Shown here: positions 35,904 to 45,808 of the stretch, piece by piece
Numbering within the stretch: position 1 is the first letter of the stretch
How the letters are laid out: every line of letters starts with the position of its first letter
Source of the DNA: JAJVID01 sp963743425
GTDB taxonomy: Bacteria; Acidobacteriota; Blastocatellia; RBC074
Length of the DNA stretch: 64,000 nt
Reading direction: 5' to 3'
Assembly (NCBI GenBank): GCA_963743425.1
Contig: CAVUPU010000005.1
Span: 1,054,001 to 1,118,000 of the forward strand
Made by a program: the position numbers and the translations under genes
Notes under the pieces: generated by a model
Told to the model about the DNA's origin: nothing
The model's input: the letters and a program-made list of their open reading frames with translations, nothing else
Database searches by the model: none

Positions 35904-36987
35904 TCACTGCGGATAGTAGGTTCCAGGTTTACCTCTATATAACTGTCTCTTCTCCTCCAGATCGAAGATCGTCAAGTAAACCCGTTCGTAGGCCTCCACC
36001 ATGGTTTTGATGGAAAAGCATTGCTGGACCCGTTGGCGGCAGACGCTACGATCGATTTCAGAAAGGCGTTCAATGGCCCGCGCCGCCTCGTTGACATTGT
36101 TGACCAGAAACCCCGTCTGCCCGTCTTTGATCACCTCACGGCAGGAGCCCAGGTCCATGGCGATAACGGGCACGCCGGCTGCATTAGCTTCAGCCAGGAC
36201 CAGCCCGAACCGCTCCGGGATGGTATTCAGATGGACCAATGCGCAGGCGCCGCGCGAACAATTCATTTTTTTCCGCTACGCCCACTGGCCCGATATAGCG
36301 GACATTGTGATTATCGATGTGCGGCTTGATCATTTCCCGATAATAGACTTCATCCTGGATGATCCCGGCGATGATCAAACGCCGGTCGCTCAGGCGAGCG
36401 ACCTCGATGGCCAGATGGACGCCCTTATCCGGGTGAATCCGGCCAAGGAATATCAGGTCATCACCGCCGGATTCATGAAGCGGATACAACGCGAGGTCGA
36501 TCCCGTTATAGACTGTCGCCAGGTAATTCAGCCCCGGCGCGCGATCGGAGTCGCTGATGGAAACGAAATATCCGTCACGATACTTCTGATAGACGGGCAT
36601 GATTTTGGGCGACGAGAATCCGTGGATGGTAGTGAGTACCGGCGTCTTAACCAGCCGGCTGTAGGTCAACGCCATGAAGTCGTAGTGGCTGTGGATGAGG
36701 TCAAACTCGGCAGCGTGCTCGAACGCTTCGGAGATGTGAAGGTATTCAGCTACCTTGGGATCGACTGCCGAGTCCTCTTCATATCCCTGATCCACAACGG
36801 CATGCAGACGAGCGCGAGTAACAGAATCTCGGCTCGCGAACAAGGTTACATCCCAACCACGGGCGACGAGCCCTTCGGTGATGTTGCTTGCCACCGTTTC
36901 CCAGGCGCCATACTGCCGGGGAGGCGTTCGCCAGGCTACCGGCGACAGGACAGCCACTCTTCTATTAGAACTTGTCTTGCTGTTCAA
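35904..36987 (-). pseudogene. GT4-family glycosyltransferase split by a frameshift
   Basis: N-terminal frame (36987-36190): VAVLSPVAWRTPPRQYGAWE, LIHSHYDFMALTYSR, VYNGIDLALYPLHESGGDDL IFLGRIHPDKG. The C-terminal frame (36266-35904) continues with GACALVHLNTIPERFGLVLA EANA, the donor-binding EX7E region. A missing base near 36250 separates them. The start overlaps the GH130 stop by 4 bases, so it is the third gene of the sugar operon. Acceptor and product cannot be predicted. Confidence 0.82.
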
Positions 36988-38453
36988 TCATCCTCACTTT
37001 GCATGGCAGCCAGCACTTCATCGAGTGGGACGGTAGCAAAACCTGTGGCGTGATCGGCCAGACCATAGGGGATGATTAGTTCGCCGTTGTGGAGGAGAGC
37101 GCCGCAAGTATAAACGACATTGGGCACGTAGCCTTCACGCTCATTCTGGTTCGGCGTGAGTAAGGGCTCGCGGAGGCGGCCGATCACTTTGGTGGGATCA
37201 TCGCGATCGAGGAGAAAGGCGCCGATGCAGTACTTTCGCAGCGGGCCAACACCGTGGCTGAGGACCAACCAACCGGCATCGGTCTCGATGGGAGATCCGC
37301 AATTCCCAATTTGGATCAGCTCCCAGGGAAAAATCGGTTTAAGCACCGCCTTTCGCTCATTCCAGAAGTGAATGTTGTCGGAAAACATGATATGGATGCT
37401 GTCGTTGTCCTGACGGGAGAGCATGGCATAAAGACCATTTATCTTTCGGGGGAAAACAGCCATGCCCTTGTTTTCAGCCGCAGGACCGTTCAACGTGATG
37501 AATCGAAAGCGGAGGAAGTCCGAGGTTTCCACGAGTTCCGGCATCACCACCCTGCCGTCGAAGGCGGTGAAAGTCGCGTAATAGACGTAAGTATCGTCGT
37601 CATTCCGGAAACGAACGAATCGGGCGTCTTCGATGCCGTTCCGTTGGGAGGGAGTGGTCGGGAAGATGATACGCTCGGACAATTCTTGATCGGGCTGGAA
37701 CTGAACCTCGCAGTTCGACTTGGCCACCATCCAAACTCCATCAGCGGTATTCTGATGCTCTAACAACCCTTCGGACTGGCGAGACTCGTTCAATTCCGCT
37801 TGGATCTTGGCGGCAAGTTCTTCGAGTTCGAACCAATCGCCCAGGTTATGCATGACGCGGCGCGTGAATTCATTGGTCAATCGGAGCTCAAACAGTTTTC
37901 GCTCGAAGAGCGCCTTCTCGTAACGCGGATTCGGAATTTGACGAGGTTCCGTGAGAAATCCGGCAGGGCTCTGGACCTCGATCCGATGGTCGGCGTGAAT
38001 AATACCAGTGCGAAAAGTGATGGAGGAAATGTGCCCCTCCCCCGTAGCGCGCAAGCTGAGGATAAAGCGTAAGGCTCCGGCAGGGAGGCCCGACTGATCG
38101 GGGTGCGGAACGATCGACGGATTGAACAGAGCCGCCGATTCCAGGGAATACTCGGCAAGAAAATACGACCCGATCAACAGCTTTCTTTGTTCGGAGAATT
38201 TCTCGTCCGTCTCGATCAGCCCGCGGATTTGTTCGAAGCGTTCCAGAAAGAGTTTGCGGATCTGTTGGTGTCGCTGGGAGAATTCGGCGGAGACTTCGTC
38301 GAGGAGAGAGCCGACCTGGTCTTCGGGCAGCGACATGATCCTGGCGATGATCCTGCCGACCCGGCGGGGATCCCCGAGATTTAATGGCCGCAGAAGAACG
38401 CGTGACTGGTCGGGCTCGAGGATCGTGGCCTGGCGTTTGAGGTGAATTAACAT
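36984..38453 (-). CDS. Glycoside hydrolase family 130 protein (glycoside phosphorylase type)
   Basis: 489 residues, intact. GH130 features: ALFNPSIVPHPDQSG, NGIEDARFVRFRND with the catalytic Asp region, TFTAFDGRVVMPELVETSDF, and the C-terminal EREGYVPNVVYTCGALLHNG ELIIPYGLADHATGFA. Known members phosphorolyse or hydrolyse beta-mannosides. It has an N-terminal helical extension of about 110 residues, as in the longer subgroup. It lies between two glycosyltransferase genes, suggesting synthesis and remodelling of a mannose-containing glycan. Confidence 0.88.
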   Translation of the reverse strand: MLIHLKRQATILEPDQSRVLLRPLNLGDPRRVGRIIARIMSLPEDQVGSLLDEVSAEFSQRHQQIRKLFLERFEQIRGLIETDEKFSEQRKLLIGSYFLAEYSLESAALFNPSIVPHPDQSGLPAGALRFILSLRATGEGHISSITFRTGIIHADHRIEVQSPAGFLTEPRQIPNPRYEKALFERKLFELRLTNEFTRRVMHNLGDWFELEELAAKIQAELNESRQSEGLLEHQNTADGVWMVAKSNCEVQFQPDQELSERIIFPTTPSQRNGIEDARFVRFRNDDDTYVYYATFTAFDGRVVMPELVETSDFLRFRFITLNGPAAENKGMAVFPRKINGLYAMLSRQDNDSIHIMFSDNIHFWNERKAVLKPIFPWELIQIGNCGSPIETDAGWLVLSHGVGPLRKYCIGAFLLDRDDPTKVIGRLREPLLTPNQNEREGYVPNVVYTCGALLHNGELIIPYGLADHATGFATVPLDEVLAAMQSEDD

Positions 38454-38493
38454 TGGCTGGTTGCTCCAGGGAAACGTAGACAGGAAGTGGCGA

Positions 38494-40783
38494 TTACTCT
38501 TCGACGGCGATCGGTTGTTTGAAACTCGTCAGCATATTCTGCGCCAGGCGCGTTTCCGCCAGCGAAAGCAAGAAGGCCAAAGTCGATTCCGCCCCCTCAT
38601 TCCCATTGACCCGATCCACGTGCAACCCATCGCGGCAGCCGCCTGTCTCGGGAGAGTAGAGTTCCAGGCCAAGATCATTCCAGCCGATGAACCAGTCAAA
38701 GGCGCGTTGCGCCTGTTCGTACCACCAGAAGTCCGACGTGGCGCGATAGGCTTCAAGACAGGCCGAGACCGTTGCTTGCGCCTCTATGGGCTGCTGGTCG
38801 AAATTGGCGCGCGCGCCGCCGCGGCGATAGAATCCGTTGCGTGCCAATAGGCCGAAAGTGCCCCTTCTCGGATATTTGCAATTCCATCAGCCATCGCAGG
38901 GTCTGCAAGCCTCGTTCAAGCACAGCTTGTTGTCCGGTTGCCCGTCCGCTCAGAATCAAGGCGTGCGCGAGCTTCGCGTTGTCGTACGATAGATCATCTT
39001 CAAACCAGCGCCAGTCCGTCCGGGCGGTTCTTTCGAAAAGCTCCATGAGCCGGGAAGTGAGTGTCTCACGGGTTTGGTTGACCAGGCTGTCACCGCGCAA
39101 CCGGCGCAGGTATTCATGAATGCCGATGAGCCCGAATGCCCACGCGCGCGGCGAAGTGAGCTCCGTCAGCATAGGCAGCGCCAGCGCGAAGAGTTGTCCG
39201 GCCATGATCTGGAAGCTCCGATAGGGAGAACGCCCAACTCCCACTCCCAGCGCCCAGAGCGCCCGCCCTTGACAGTCATCTGATCCCTGTTCGTCCAGCC
39301 AGCGGCGGTCAAAACTCATGTGGTTGTGGAAGCGTTTCGTTTTGAGATCGAAGGCGTGATGGAGAAAAGCTACGCAAGTGGTGGCCAGTGTCCGCACACG
39401 CTCCGGATCCTCACCCAATTCACCGAGTAGCACCGCGAGGATGAATGCGCGCGCGTTATCGTCGGTGCAATAGCCTTCGGAAAAATTCGGAACGCTGAAA
39501 ATGGCGTGTTGGAAGACTCCGGTCGAATCGGTCATCCGCGAGAGATGGCTCAACTTAATCTCCGGCAGTTCCCGCGGCTTTTGGTCGAGTGTTTTGGTGG
39601 AAAGAGATTTTCGCGAGACCGCCGCCCCTTCAAGCCTGGACAACTCGAACGATCGCATATACAACTGCGCGACGTTGCTCCAGACCATCTCACGCCCGAT
39701 CCTGTAAGCATTCTTGCGAATGGCATGCCGGCGGGTGTCGTCGCGCAGCAAGCCAATCACCTCTCGCGCGATGGCCTCGGCATCGCCGAACGGCACAAGC
39801 ACGCCACGGTCTTCCGCCAACAATTCCGCGGCATGCCAGTACGGCGTGGAAATTACCGCTTTGCCAGCGCCAAACGTGTAGGCCAGGGTGCCCGACGTGA
39901 TCTGCGCTTCGTTGAGGTAAGGCGTTATGTAGAGGTCCGCGGCGCCGATGAACTCCTTCAGAGTTTCAAGGTCCACGAATTGGTTGTAGAAGATGACGTT
40001 CTTCTCGATCTTGTTCTTCTTGGCAAGGATTTCGAGGCTGAGCCGGTAGGCTTCACCGTGCTCGCGCAGTTCGTTGGGATGGGTGGCGCCCAGGACAATG
40101 TAAACAACGTCGGGAAACTCCTCCAGAATATGCGGCAGAGCGTTAAGCACATATTCGATCCCTTTGTTCGGCGAGAGTAGCCCGAACGTGAGCAGCACTA
40201 CCCTGCCTTCCACACCGAACTGATCCTTGAAATAAGTCGGATCGACAAACCCTACGTCGGGAATGCCATGCGGGATCAGATCGATCTTGGTCGGGGGCGC
40301 GTGGTAAATCTCCTGCAACATCTGGCGTCCCCGCTCAGCCATGACCACGAGCCGGGTCGAGAGCGAGACCAACTCCTGCATGACCCGCCGTTGGTCGGCT
40401 TTCGGCTCATGCAAAACCGTATGAAGCGTTGTGACAACAGGCATTCTCAATTCGCGCAGGAGCGCCAGGATGTGCCCACCAGCGGGCCCACCGAAAATGC
40501 CGAACTCGTGCTGCAAGCAGACGATGTCCACGTTGCTGATGTTGAGGAAGTCCGCTGCTCGTAGATAGGATGACAAGTCCTGCTCCTCAATCTCGAAGCG
40601 AACTACTTCCGGGTACTCATAGCCACCTTTAATGTCGTTGACCGACACCGAGAGACATTGGCTTTGGGGATACGCAGCGGCGACGGCCGCCAGCAGGTCA
40701 GACGTGAACGTCGCAATGCCGCACTTGCGTGGCAAGTGATCGCCGACAAAAGCAATCTTGCGGACTTTAGAACTTTCTTTCAT
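38494..40783 (-). pseudogene. Glycosyltransferase fused to a GH-like helical domain, frameshifted near the C-terminus
   Basis: Frame one (40783-38753) has a GT4 domain (FVGDHLPRKCGIATFTSDLL, LTFGLLSPNKGIEYVLNALP, AYTFGAGKAVISTPYWHAAE) and then an alpha-helical toroid-like domain from about residue 410 (GVFQHAIFSVPNFSEGYCTD). After HFRPIGT the frame changes; the normal continuation NGFYRRGGARANFDQQPIEA is in the frame 38847-38494 and ends PIAVEE. One extra base near 38840 explains it. First gene of the operon. This GT-plus-helical-domain layout commonly accompanies GH130. Confidence 0.85.
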
Positions 40784-40804
40784 GAGGCCTTCCTTGCTTT
40801 AGCG

Positions 40805-40847
40805 CAAAGCGCCTCCGGTCGAGAATTGCCATACCGGAGGCGCTTTG
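40805..40847 (-). terminator. Strong hairpin after the RRM gene
   Basis: CAAAGCGCCTCCGGT and ACCGGAGGCGCTTTG are a perfect 15-bp pair. It lies between the RRM stop at 40885 and the glycosyltransferase start at 40783; a T-run is not obvious. Confidence 0.6.
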
Positions 40848-40884
40848 AGTGAAGGGGTTGCCGGTTGTCTGAAAATACGTGGTT

Positions 40885-41465
<581 letters not shown>

Positions 41466-41493
41466 AGTCATACTGCTTGCCAAATTGACATCC

Positions 41494-41530
41494 TCTCCAC
41501 CTAAACCCCAAAGCGGGTTATAGGTGGAGA
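41494..41530. other. Hairpin resembling the right end of an IS200/IS605-type element
   Basis: TTGACATCC precedes the hairpin TCTCCACCTA/TAGGTGGAGA, followed by TTCC. This layout (TTGACATCC, pyrimidine-rich stem, GGAGATTCC) is what I associate with the ends of tnpB-type transposons. No tnpB is present. Confidence 0.35.
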
Positions 41531-41718
41531 TTCCAAGCCTGTCGCTTGGTAGGGTCTTGCTTCATTGGAAGAGGCAATCCTCTTCCTCCACGAAGGGCCT
41601 GCCCGGCCCTGATGGCGATACTTGAGGCGCATCAATCGCTCGACCAATTGCACATCGCGCGGCTCGATATTGGATTGCTTAAGGAGCTCGATGAGCGCCT
41701 CAGTGGCTATGTGAGCTC

Positions 41719-41928
41719 CTATGTCCGCGGGAGTAACTCCCGGACTTCAACTTCGGCTCTGAGCCAGTCACTCAGATCGGCGCCTACTTCAGCTCCGCGT
41801 TGCTGATAGAGCTCATAGGCCCGCTGGGCGATTAACTTGCAGGTTTCCTCATCTGAGCGTGAGCCGATCATGACATCGGGTTGTCTCTCGTTCAATTTTG
41901 GTTGGTTCGTCACATGTTGAATAGACAT
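41719..41928 (-). CDS. DUF2934-family small protein
   Basis: 69 residues: MIGSRSDEETCKLIAQRAYE, LYQQRGAEVGADLSDWLRAE, the I-x-x-RAYELY-x-x-RG and DWLxAE signatures of DUF2934, function unknown. AAGGAG precedes ATG by 6 bases. A two-hairpin leader ends 20 bases upstream. Confidence 0.85.
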   Translation of the reverse strand: MSIQHVTNQPKLNERQPDVMIGSRSDEETCKLIAQRAYELYQQRGAEVGADLSDWLRAEVEVRELLPRT

Positions 41929-41947
41929 TGATAACTCCTTGGTAGGT

Positions 41948-42030
41948 GAGCTGTTGGTTTCAGATAGTCCGGATGATTCCAGAGAGGCCGAGGAAAGAGC
42001 GAGCTTAGCTCTGTTCTCAACCTTCTTAAA
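41948..42030 (-). promoter_or_regulatory. Two-hairpin leader element, copy b
   Basis: Minus strand carries GAGCTAAGCTC and CTGGAATCATCCGG hairpins, then CTGAAACCAACAGCTCACC running into AAGGAG of the DUF2934 gene. Confidence 0.65.
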
Positions 42031-42196
42031 ATTTGAGCGAATGAAACTTTCGGGAGACTTCTAACAGGTAAACGATCGCCTACTCTATAAGCGAATGACC
42101 GCCCAGGCCAAATCATACCCAGGCGCATCTCAGTTATTTGCCTGAGAGCAGGAGGGCGGAAGGCCGCCCTCCTGTATTGAGAAGCTGCGGTCTATT

Positions 42197-42514
42197 CTAA
42201 GCTGCTTTAGCAGCGATCTTGTGGAAGGTGGAATTGGCAACCTCGAAGGTTTCTATCTCTGGAGTTCCCTCTACCGCTTTCGATAGAGTCTTCAGTACTT
42301 CCTGATACCCCGCGCGGTTGTAAGCCTCCGCGTCCTCTTTCGTGTCCCAGAAGCTGTTTGCTACGGCTTCCGAGCGTTCGAGGGCGATAAAGGTGACCTC
42401 ATCACGGAATCCCTTCTGCTTGCGGAGCAGCGGGATAATCTCGTTCTCGATAATGCTGGTAAACTCTGCGGCGGAATTTGCCTTGAGTTTCATCGTGACA
42501 TGACGTGTAAACAT
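42197..42514 (-). CDS. Antibiotic-biosynthesis-monooxygenase-like (ABM fold) protein
   Basis: 105 residues: MFTRHVTMKLKANSAAEFTS, IIPLLRKQKGFRDEVTFIAL, ANSFWDTKEDAEAYNRAGY. This is the dimeric alpha/beta-barrel ABM/YgiN-type fold; many members are small oxygenases or stress-related unknowns. TAAGGAG precedes ATG. The two-hairpin leader lies immediately upstream. Confidence 0.75.
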   Translation of the reverse strand: MFTRHVTMKLKANSAAEFTSIIENEIIPLLRKQKGFRDEVTFIALERSEAVANSFWDTKEDAEAYNRAGYQEVLKTLSKAVEGTPEIETFEVANSTFHKIAAKAA

Positions 42515-42537
42515 TGTTTGCTCCTTAGGAAGGTTAG

Positions 42538-42615
42538 CTGTGTGATTCAGATAGTCTGGATGATCCCAGAGGAGCTGATGAAGGGAGTGAGCTATGCTCA
42601 GTTCTCAACCACCCT
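42538..42615 (-). promoter_or_regulatory. Two-hairpin leader element, copy c
   Basis: Minus strand: TGAGCATAGCTCA hairpin, CTGGGATCATCCAG, then CTGAATCACACAGCTAACC directly before TAAGGAG of the ABM gene. Confidence 0.65.
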
Positions 42616-42728
42616 ATGCTCAGCTGGTGGCTCTGTCAAGCGAATGTGGCCTCAGGGCAAGGCAAATGGCATTTAAATCAATCTCTGACAAAAACACCCA
42701 GCCCAATCCCCCATTATTCTTTCCAACC

Positions 42729-42744
42729 TTGTCCAATATTGGAC
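42729..42744 (+). promoter_or_regulatory. TGTCCAATATTGGAC palindrome element, copy 1
   Basis: TTGTCCAATATTGGAC followed by GGCAATATGTTCCGGCTTGG, matching copies at 43629, 46457, 48007 and 52664. It lies about 130 bases before the YSC84-like gene. Confidence 0.65.
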
Positions 42745-42875
42745 GGCAATATGTTCCGGCTTGGCCGAAGATGCTGACACTCCCTTCGCTACGGCAAGCA
42801 GTGTATGAAAGTGGCGATCCATCGCCACACATCGAAAGCAAGCGAGCAGGGATACAAATTTTGAAAAAGGAAGAT

Positions 42876-43590
42876 ATGAAAAGTAAATCAATGATCAGGA
42901 TCGTAGCAGCTTGCTGCCTGGCGCTGGCGCTCAGCACGGTAGCGCAATCGCAGGCTCAGAAGAGCCTCAGGGATGAGGTTAGCCAATCAGAAAAGGCGGC
43001 GCGCGTCTTTCGCGAGATTATGGACACGCCTGACAAGGGGATTCCCCAGGAATTACTGGATGGCGCTGAATGTGTCGCGGTCTTCCCATCGGTGCTCAAA
43101 GCCGGATTCATTTTTGGCGGAGCGTGGCGGGCGCGGCGTGGCCAGTTGCCGCACGGCAGTGGGCTGGAGCGCCCAGGCCTATTTCACTCTGGGCGGCGGC
43201 AGCTTCGGGTTACAGATCGGCGCCCAGTCAACGGATTTCGTGATGCTGTTCATGAACAAAGACGGGATGGACAGTTTGCTATCAGATGAATTCACGCTGG
43301 GCGGCGACGCTTCAGTGGCCGCCGGGCCGGTCGGTCGGCAAGCCGGAGCTTCGACCGATCTGAAGCTCAATGCGCAGATCCTCTCCTACTCGCGCAGCAA
43401 GGGGCTGTTTGCCGGACTCGAACTCAAGGGCGTGGTCATCAAGCCGGACAAAGATGACATGCGCGATGTGTACGGCGAAGGCGTAACGGCCAAGGAAGTT
43501 TTGAAGGAGAACAAGGTCATCGCGCCCGTCGCGGCGCATGCTTTTCCGATCACGCTTGGGCGCTATTCTTCGCGCAGAGCTGTCAAGTAA
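42876..43590 (+). pseudogene. YSC84/SYLF-domain lipid-binding-like protein with a frameshift
   Basis: ATG 42876 after AAGGAAG. Signal peptide (MIRIVAACCLALALSTVAQS), then LDGAECVAVFPSVLKAGFIF GG in frame one. From about 43120 the family sequence continues in another frame: RGGRGVASCRTAVGWSAQAY FTLGGGSFGLQIGAQSTDFV, on to VITLGRYSSRRAVK-like end. One base has been lost or gained. SYLF proteins bind phosphoinositides in eukaryotes; bacterial secreted forms are of unknown function. Confidence 0.82.
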
Positions 43591-43628
43591 AACATAGCCA
43601 GTGGGCGCCCAGCGTTTTTTTTCTGAAA

Positions 43629-43645
43629 TTGTCCAATATTGGACA
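43629..43645 (+). promoter_or_regulatory. TGTCCAATATTGGACA palindrome element, copy 2
   Basis: Perfect 16-base palindrome within TTGTCCAATATTGGACA, followed by CCAATTTATTTCCGGCTGGC. About 160 bases before the response regulator gene. Confidence 0.7.
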
Positions 43646-43803
43646 CCAATTTATTTCCGGCTGGCCAACCATGAGGTGAAAGCTTAAGAAATTACCCGAT
43701 GGCTGGGCGCTAAATAATGTTGTTCGTCTTGTCGTAGCCTTCCTGAAAATATCCCCACTTTTGAATTCAGCAGCACATCCCGTTTTGCAATTGGAGGTTC
43801 AAG

Positions 43804-44208
43804 ATGCAACCCACCCATAATCGCATCCTTTGCGTCAATGACCATGAGGATTCACGTTGGATGATGAAAGTCTTGCTGGAAATGTGGAACTATGAGGTGG
43901 CGCTGGCAGGTACCGCCGATGATGGCCTTCACCTGGCCCAAAGCGAACACTTCGACATGTACGTGCTCGATACCCACCTGCCAGATGAATCAGGGTTTGA
44001 GCTATGCAAGCAAATTTGCGGAGTCCCTGGACATGCTCCCGTAGTTTTTATCTCCACCGCTTCTTATGAAACCGATAAGCAGCGCGGGCGCCAAGCTGGA
44101 GCAATCGCTTACCTCACGAAGCCTCTAGATTTTGATCTACTGGAAATAACGTTGACACGGCTGATTACTCAGGCCCTGGGAAGGGGCTGGGAAAACACTG
44201 TGGTCTGA
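43804..44208 (+). CDS. Single-domain response regulator
   Basis: 134 residues, receiver domain only. Acidic pocket in CVNDHEDSRW, phospho-acceptor Asp in MYVLDTHLPDESGFELC, Thr/Ser in VVFISTASYE and Lys in AYLTKPLDFDL. With no output domain it would act through protein contacts. GGAGG lies before the ATG at a longer than usual distance. No histidine kinase is encoded nearby, but receiver remnants occur at 35615 and 58490. Confidence 0.9.
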   Translation: MQPTHNRILCVNDHEDSRWMMKVLLEMWNYEVALAGTADDGLHLAQSEHFDMYVLDTHLPDESGFELCKQICGVPGHAPVVFISTASYETDKQRGRQAGAIAYLTKPLDFDLLEITLTRLITQALGRGWENTVV

Positions 44209-44229
44209 CCTGAAGGCTGGACACATTTT

Positions 44230-44517
44230 TCAACTCCCATTGCCGCCAAAGCTTGCGCCTGCCACGCGAGTCATCGGCGGCGCTTCTTCATTAACTATCA
44301 GCCGGCGACCATTGATTTCTCTTCCATTAAATTGCGCGATGGCCGCTGCGCCTTCTTCACGCGAAGACATCTCAACAAAGCCGAAACCGCGCGGATTTCC
44401 CGCAATAGTAGTGGATACTCGGGCGGACTCGATCGTCCCGGCCTGTGCGAACAACTGTCCTAAACCGTCGTTTGAAATCCGATAGTCCAGATTACCGACG
44501 TAAAGTTTCATAGACAT
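44230..44517 (-). CDS. RRM RNA-binding protein (RRM 4 of 6)
   Basis: 95 residues from ATG 44517 (MSMKLYVGNLDYRISNDGLG, RNP2; NPRGFGFVEM, RNP1), with a short tail ending GASFGGNGS. CAGGAG precedes the ATG; the hairpin leader abuts it. Confidence 0.9.
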   Translation of the reverse strand: MSMKLYVGNLDYRISNDGLGQLFAQAGTIESARVSTTIAGNPRGFGFVEMSSREEGAAAIAQFNGREINGRRLIVNEEAPPMTRVAGASFGGNGS

Positions 44518-44527
44518 AACATCTCCT

Positions 44528-44612
44528 GGAAAGCGGGCTGTGTGGCTCAGGTGATCTGGGGGATTCCAGAGAACTTGATAAAAGGAGGGAGCCAAGCTCG
44601 ATTCTCAACCAC
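44528..44612 (-). promoter_or_regulatory. Two-hairpin leader element, copy d
   Basis: Minus strand: GAGCTTGGCTC hairpin and CTGGAATCCCCCAG (one weak pair), then CTGAGCCACACAGCCCGC into the ribosome binding site of RRM 4, only 10 bases from the ATG. Confidence 0.65.
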
Positions 44613-44679
44613 CATACGCCCCTGTCAAACCGGGCGACCTGATCCGGCTGATGCTCGCTCGACTAACTTGACGCTGCTA

Positions 44680-45018
44680 TTAAAACACCCTCTTGGCCAA
44701 GACATCCAATTTGACGATCTCGTAACATCCGCAAGACCCCGCTTCCAGGCCCGCTCGGTCGAGGATCGTGATCTGGCCTCGGATGTAACTGATCAGGTTC
44801 TGTCGCTGTAAGGCGCGGGCCGCACTGGTGACGCCCTCACGTCGCACGCCCAACATGTGGGAGAGGAACTCCTGGGTGAGCCGGAATTCGTCTGACCGGA
44901 GACGGTCGTGCGTCATGAGCAGCCAGCGGGCGAGGCGCGCCTCCACCGCGTGGAAGCGATTACAGGCGGCCGCCTGGGAAATCTGCGCCAGTAACGAGTT
45001 CGCGTAGCAACGAAGCAT
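44680..45018 (-). pseudogene. Crp/Fnr-type regulator, C-terminal domain only
   Basis: Encodes EARLARWLLMTHDRLRSDEF and LTQEFLSHMLGVRREGVTSA ARALQRQNLISY, the winged helix-turn-helix of a Crp-family protein, but the N-terminal cyclic-nucleotide-type sensory domain is absent. It begins at a Met within the linker helix. DNA upstream is unrelated, so this is a 5'-truncated gene. It belongs to a different subgroup from the Crp gene at 51771. Confidence 0.75.
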
Positions 45019-45111
45019 ATCCGGTAGCCGCCCCTCACGCCCTCGGTCGGGCGGCGGGGCCGGTTATCCCCTCGGCCATCATCCCCCTGGGCATCGAAAG
45101 GAAACACGAGC

Positions 45112-45360
45112 ATGATTCAAGAATGCCCTCAAGCAGACCTGTTCAAACAACAAATGCATGAGTCGCTGTGGCCGGAGACCCTCAATTCACGCGTCGTTAC
45201 GATTGCGAAACACGGTCACATTTACATTGGTACCACAAGGCCCAGGATCAGCATGTTCATGCAGCGGTTTCGGAACCTGCGGCTGATTGAGACAAATGAA
45301 AATCATTTCCTCATCATCAAAGAAAAGAAGCTCACTGATTACCTCGCTCGGATCGCCTAG
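45112..45360 (+). pseudogene. Internally deleted copy of the Crp-family gene at 51771
   Basis: 82 residues. The first 37 (MIQECPQADLFKQQMHESLW) match the N-terminus of the protein at 51771, and the last 44 (GTTRPRISMFMQRFRNLRLI) match its C-terminus. About 175 residues between, the sensory domain and most of the DNA-binding domain, are missing with the frame kept. Upstream DNA (GGGCATCGAAAGG) is also shared. It keeps a normal start and stop, so a short product could still be made. Confidence 0.8.
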
Positions 45361-45403
45361 CGCGGGGGCATGCCTGTGGGCCTCGCGATAATTCTGTTCA
45401 ACC

Positions 45404-45419
45404 ATGTTCAATATTAGAC
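45404..45419 (+). promoter_or_regulatory. Degenerate palindrome element, copy 6
   Basis: ATGTTCAATATTAGAC resembles TTGTCCAATATTGGAC with three or four changes; it is about 115 bases before the lmo0937-type gene. Flanks are less conserved. Confidence 0.35.
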
Positions 45420-45533
45420 GGAAACTCATCTCCAATCAGCCTATCCTTGCAAACCTGAGCCGGAGTCGGGGTAAGACGTCGGCCTCACTCGACCCGGAGG
45501 TTGCAGGCAAAAACTTAAACCTGGGAGAGAACT

Positions 45534-45683
45534 ATGCTTTGGGCAATTATTGTTATTCTTCTCGCTTTGTGGGCGTTGGGTCTGGGCAGCGGCGTCGGCG
45601 GTTCATTAATTCACGCGCTACTTGCTATTGCGGCGATAGCGCTGCTCTACAAACTGCTCGGCGGTCGCCGGATGGTGAGCTAA
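45534..45683 (+). CDS. lmo0937-family small membrane protein
   Basis: 49 residues: MLWAIIVILLALWALGLGSG, VGGSLIHALLAIAAIALLYK, ending LLGGRRMVS. Two hydrophobic helices with a Gly turn is the hallmark of this family, which is often stress-induced, function unknown. GGGAGAGA precedes the ATG. Short enough to be missed by automatic calling. Confidence 0.85.
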   Translation: MLWAIIVILLALWALGLGSGVGGSLIHALLAIAAIALLYKLLGGRRMVS

Positions 45684-45706
45684 CGCGAGCGCGCAACCAC
45701 TCCTTT

Positions 45707-45770
45707 GTCGCCTCCATTATTGCCTCCATTATTGCCTCCATTATTGCCTCCATTATTGCCTCCATTATTG
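45707..45770. repeat. 12-bp tandem repeat before the CarD copy 2 gene
   Basis: About five units of TTATTGCCTCCA, beginning imperfectly at GTCGCCTCCA. It ends 40 bases before the CarD start, i.e. in its leader. Confidence 0.9.
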
Positions 45771-45808
45771 TATTGAATGATCCAATCTGACCCAGGAAGG
45801 AGATTCCA

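Noticed and set aside
36001..37053. 350-codon plus-strand open frame
   Set aside because: Antisense to the GT4 gene and a shadow of it.
41546..41806. Plus-strand 86-codon frame
   Set aside because: Overlaps the DUF2934 gene antisense; the 41620-41720 part may be a remnant on either strand but no family could be recognised.
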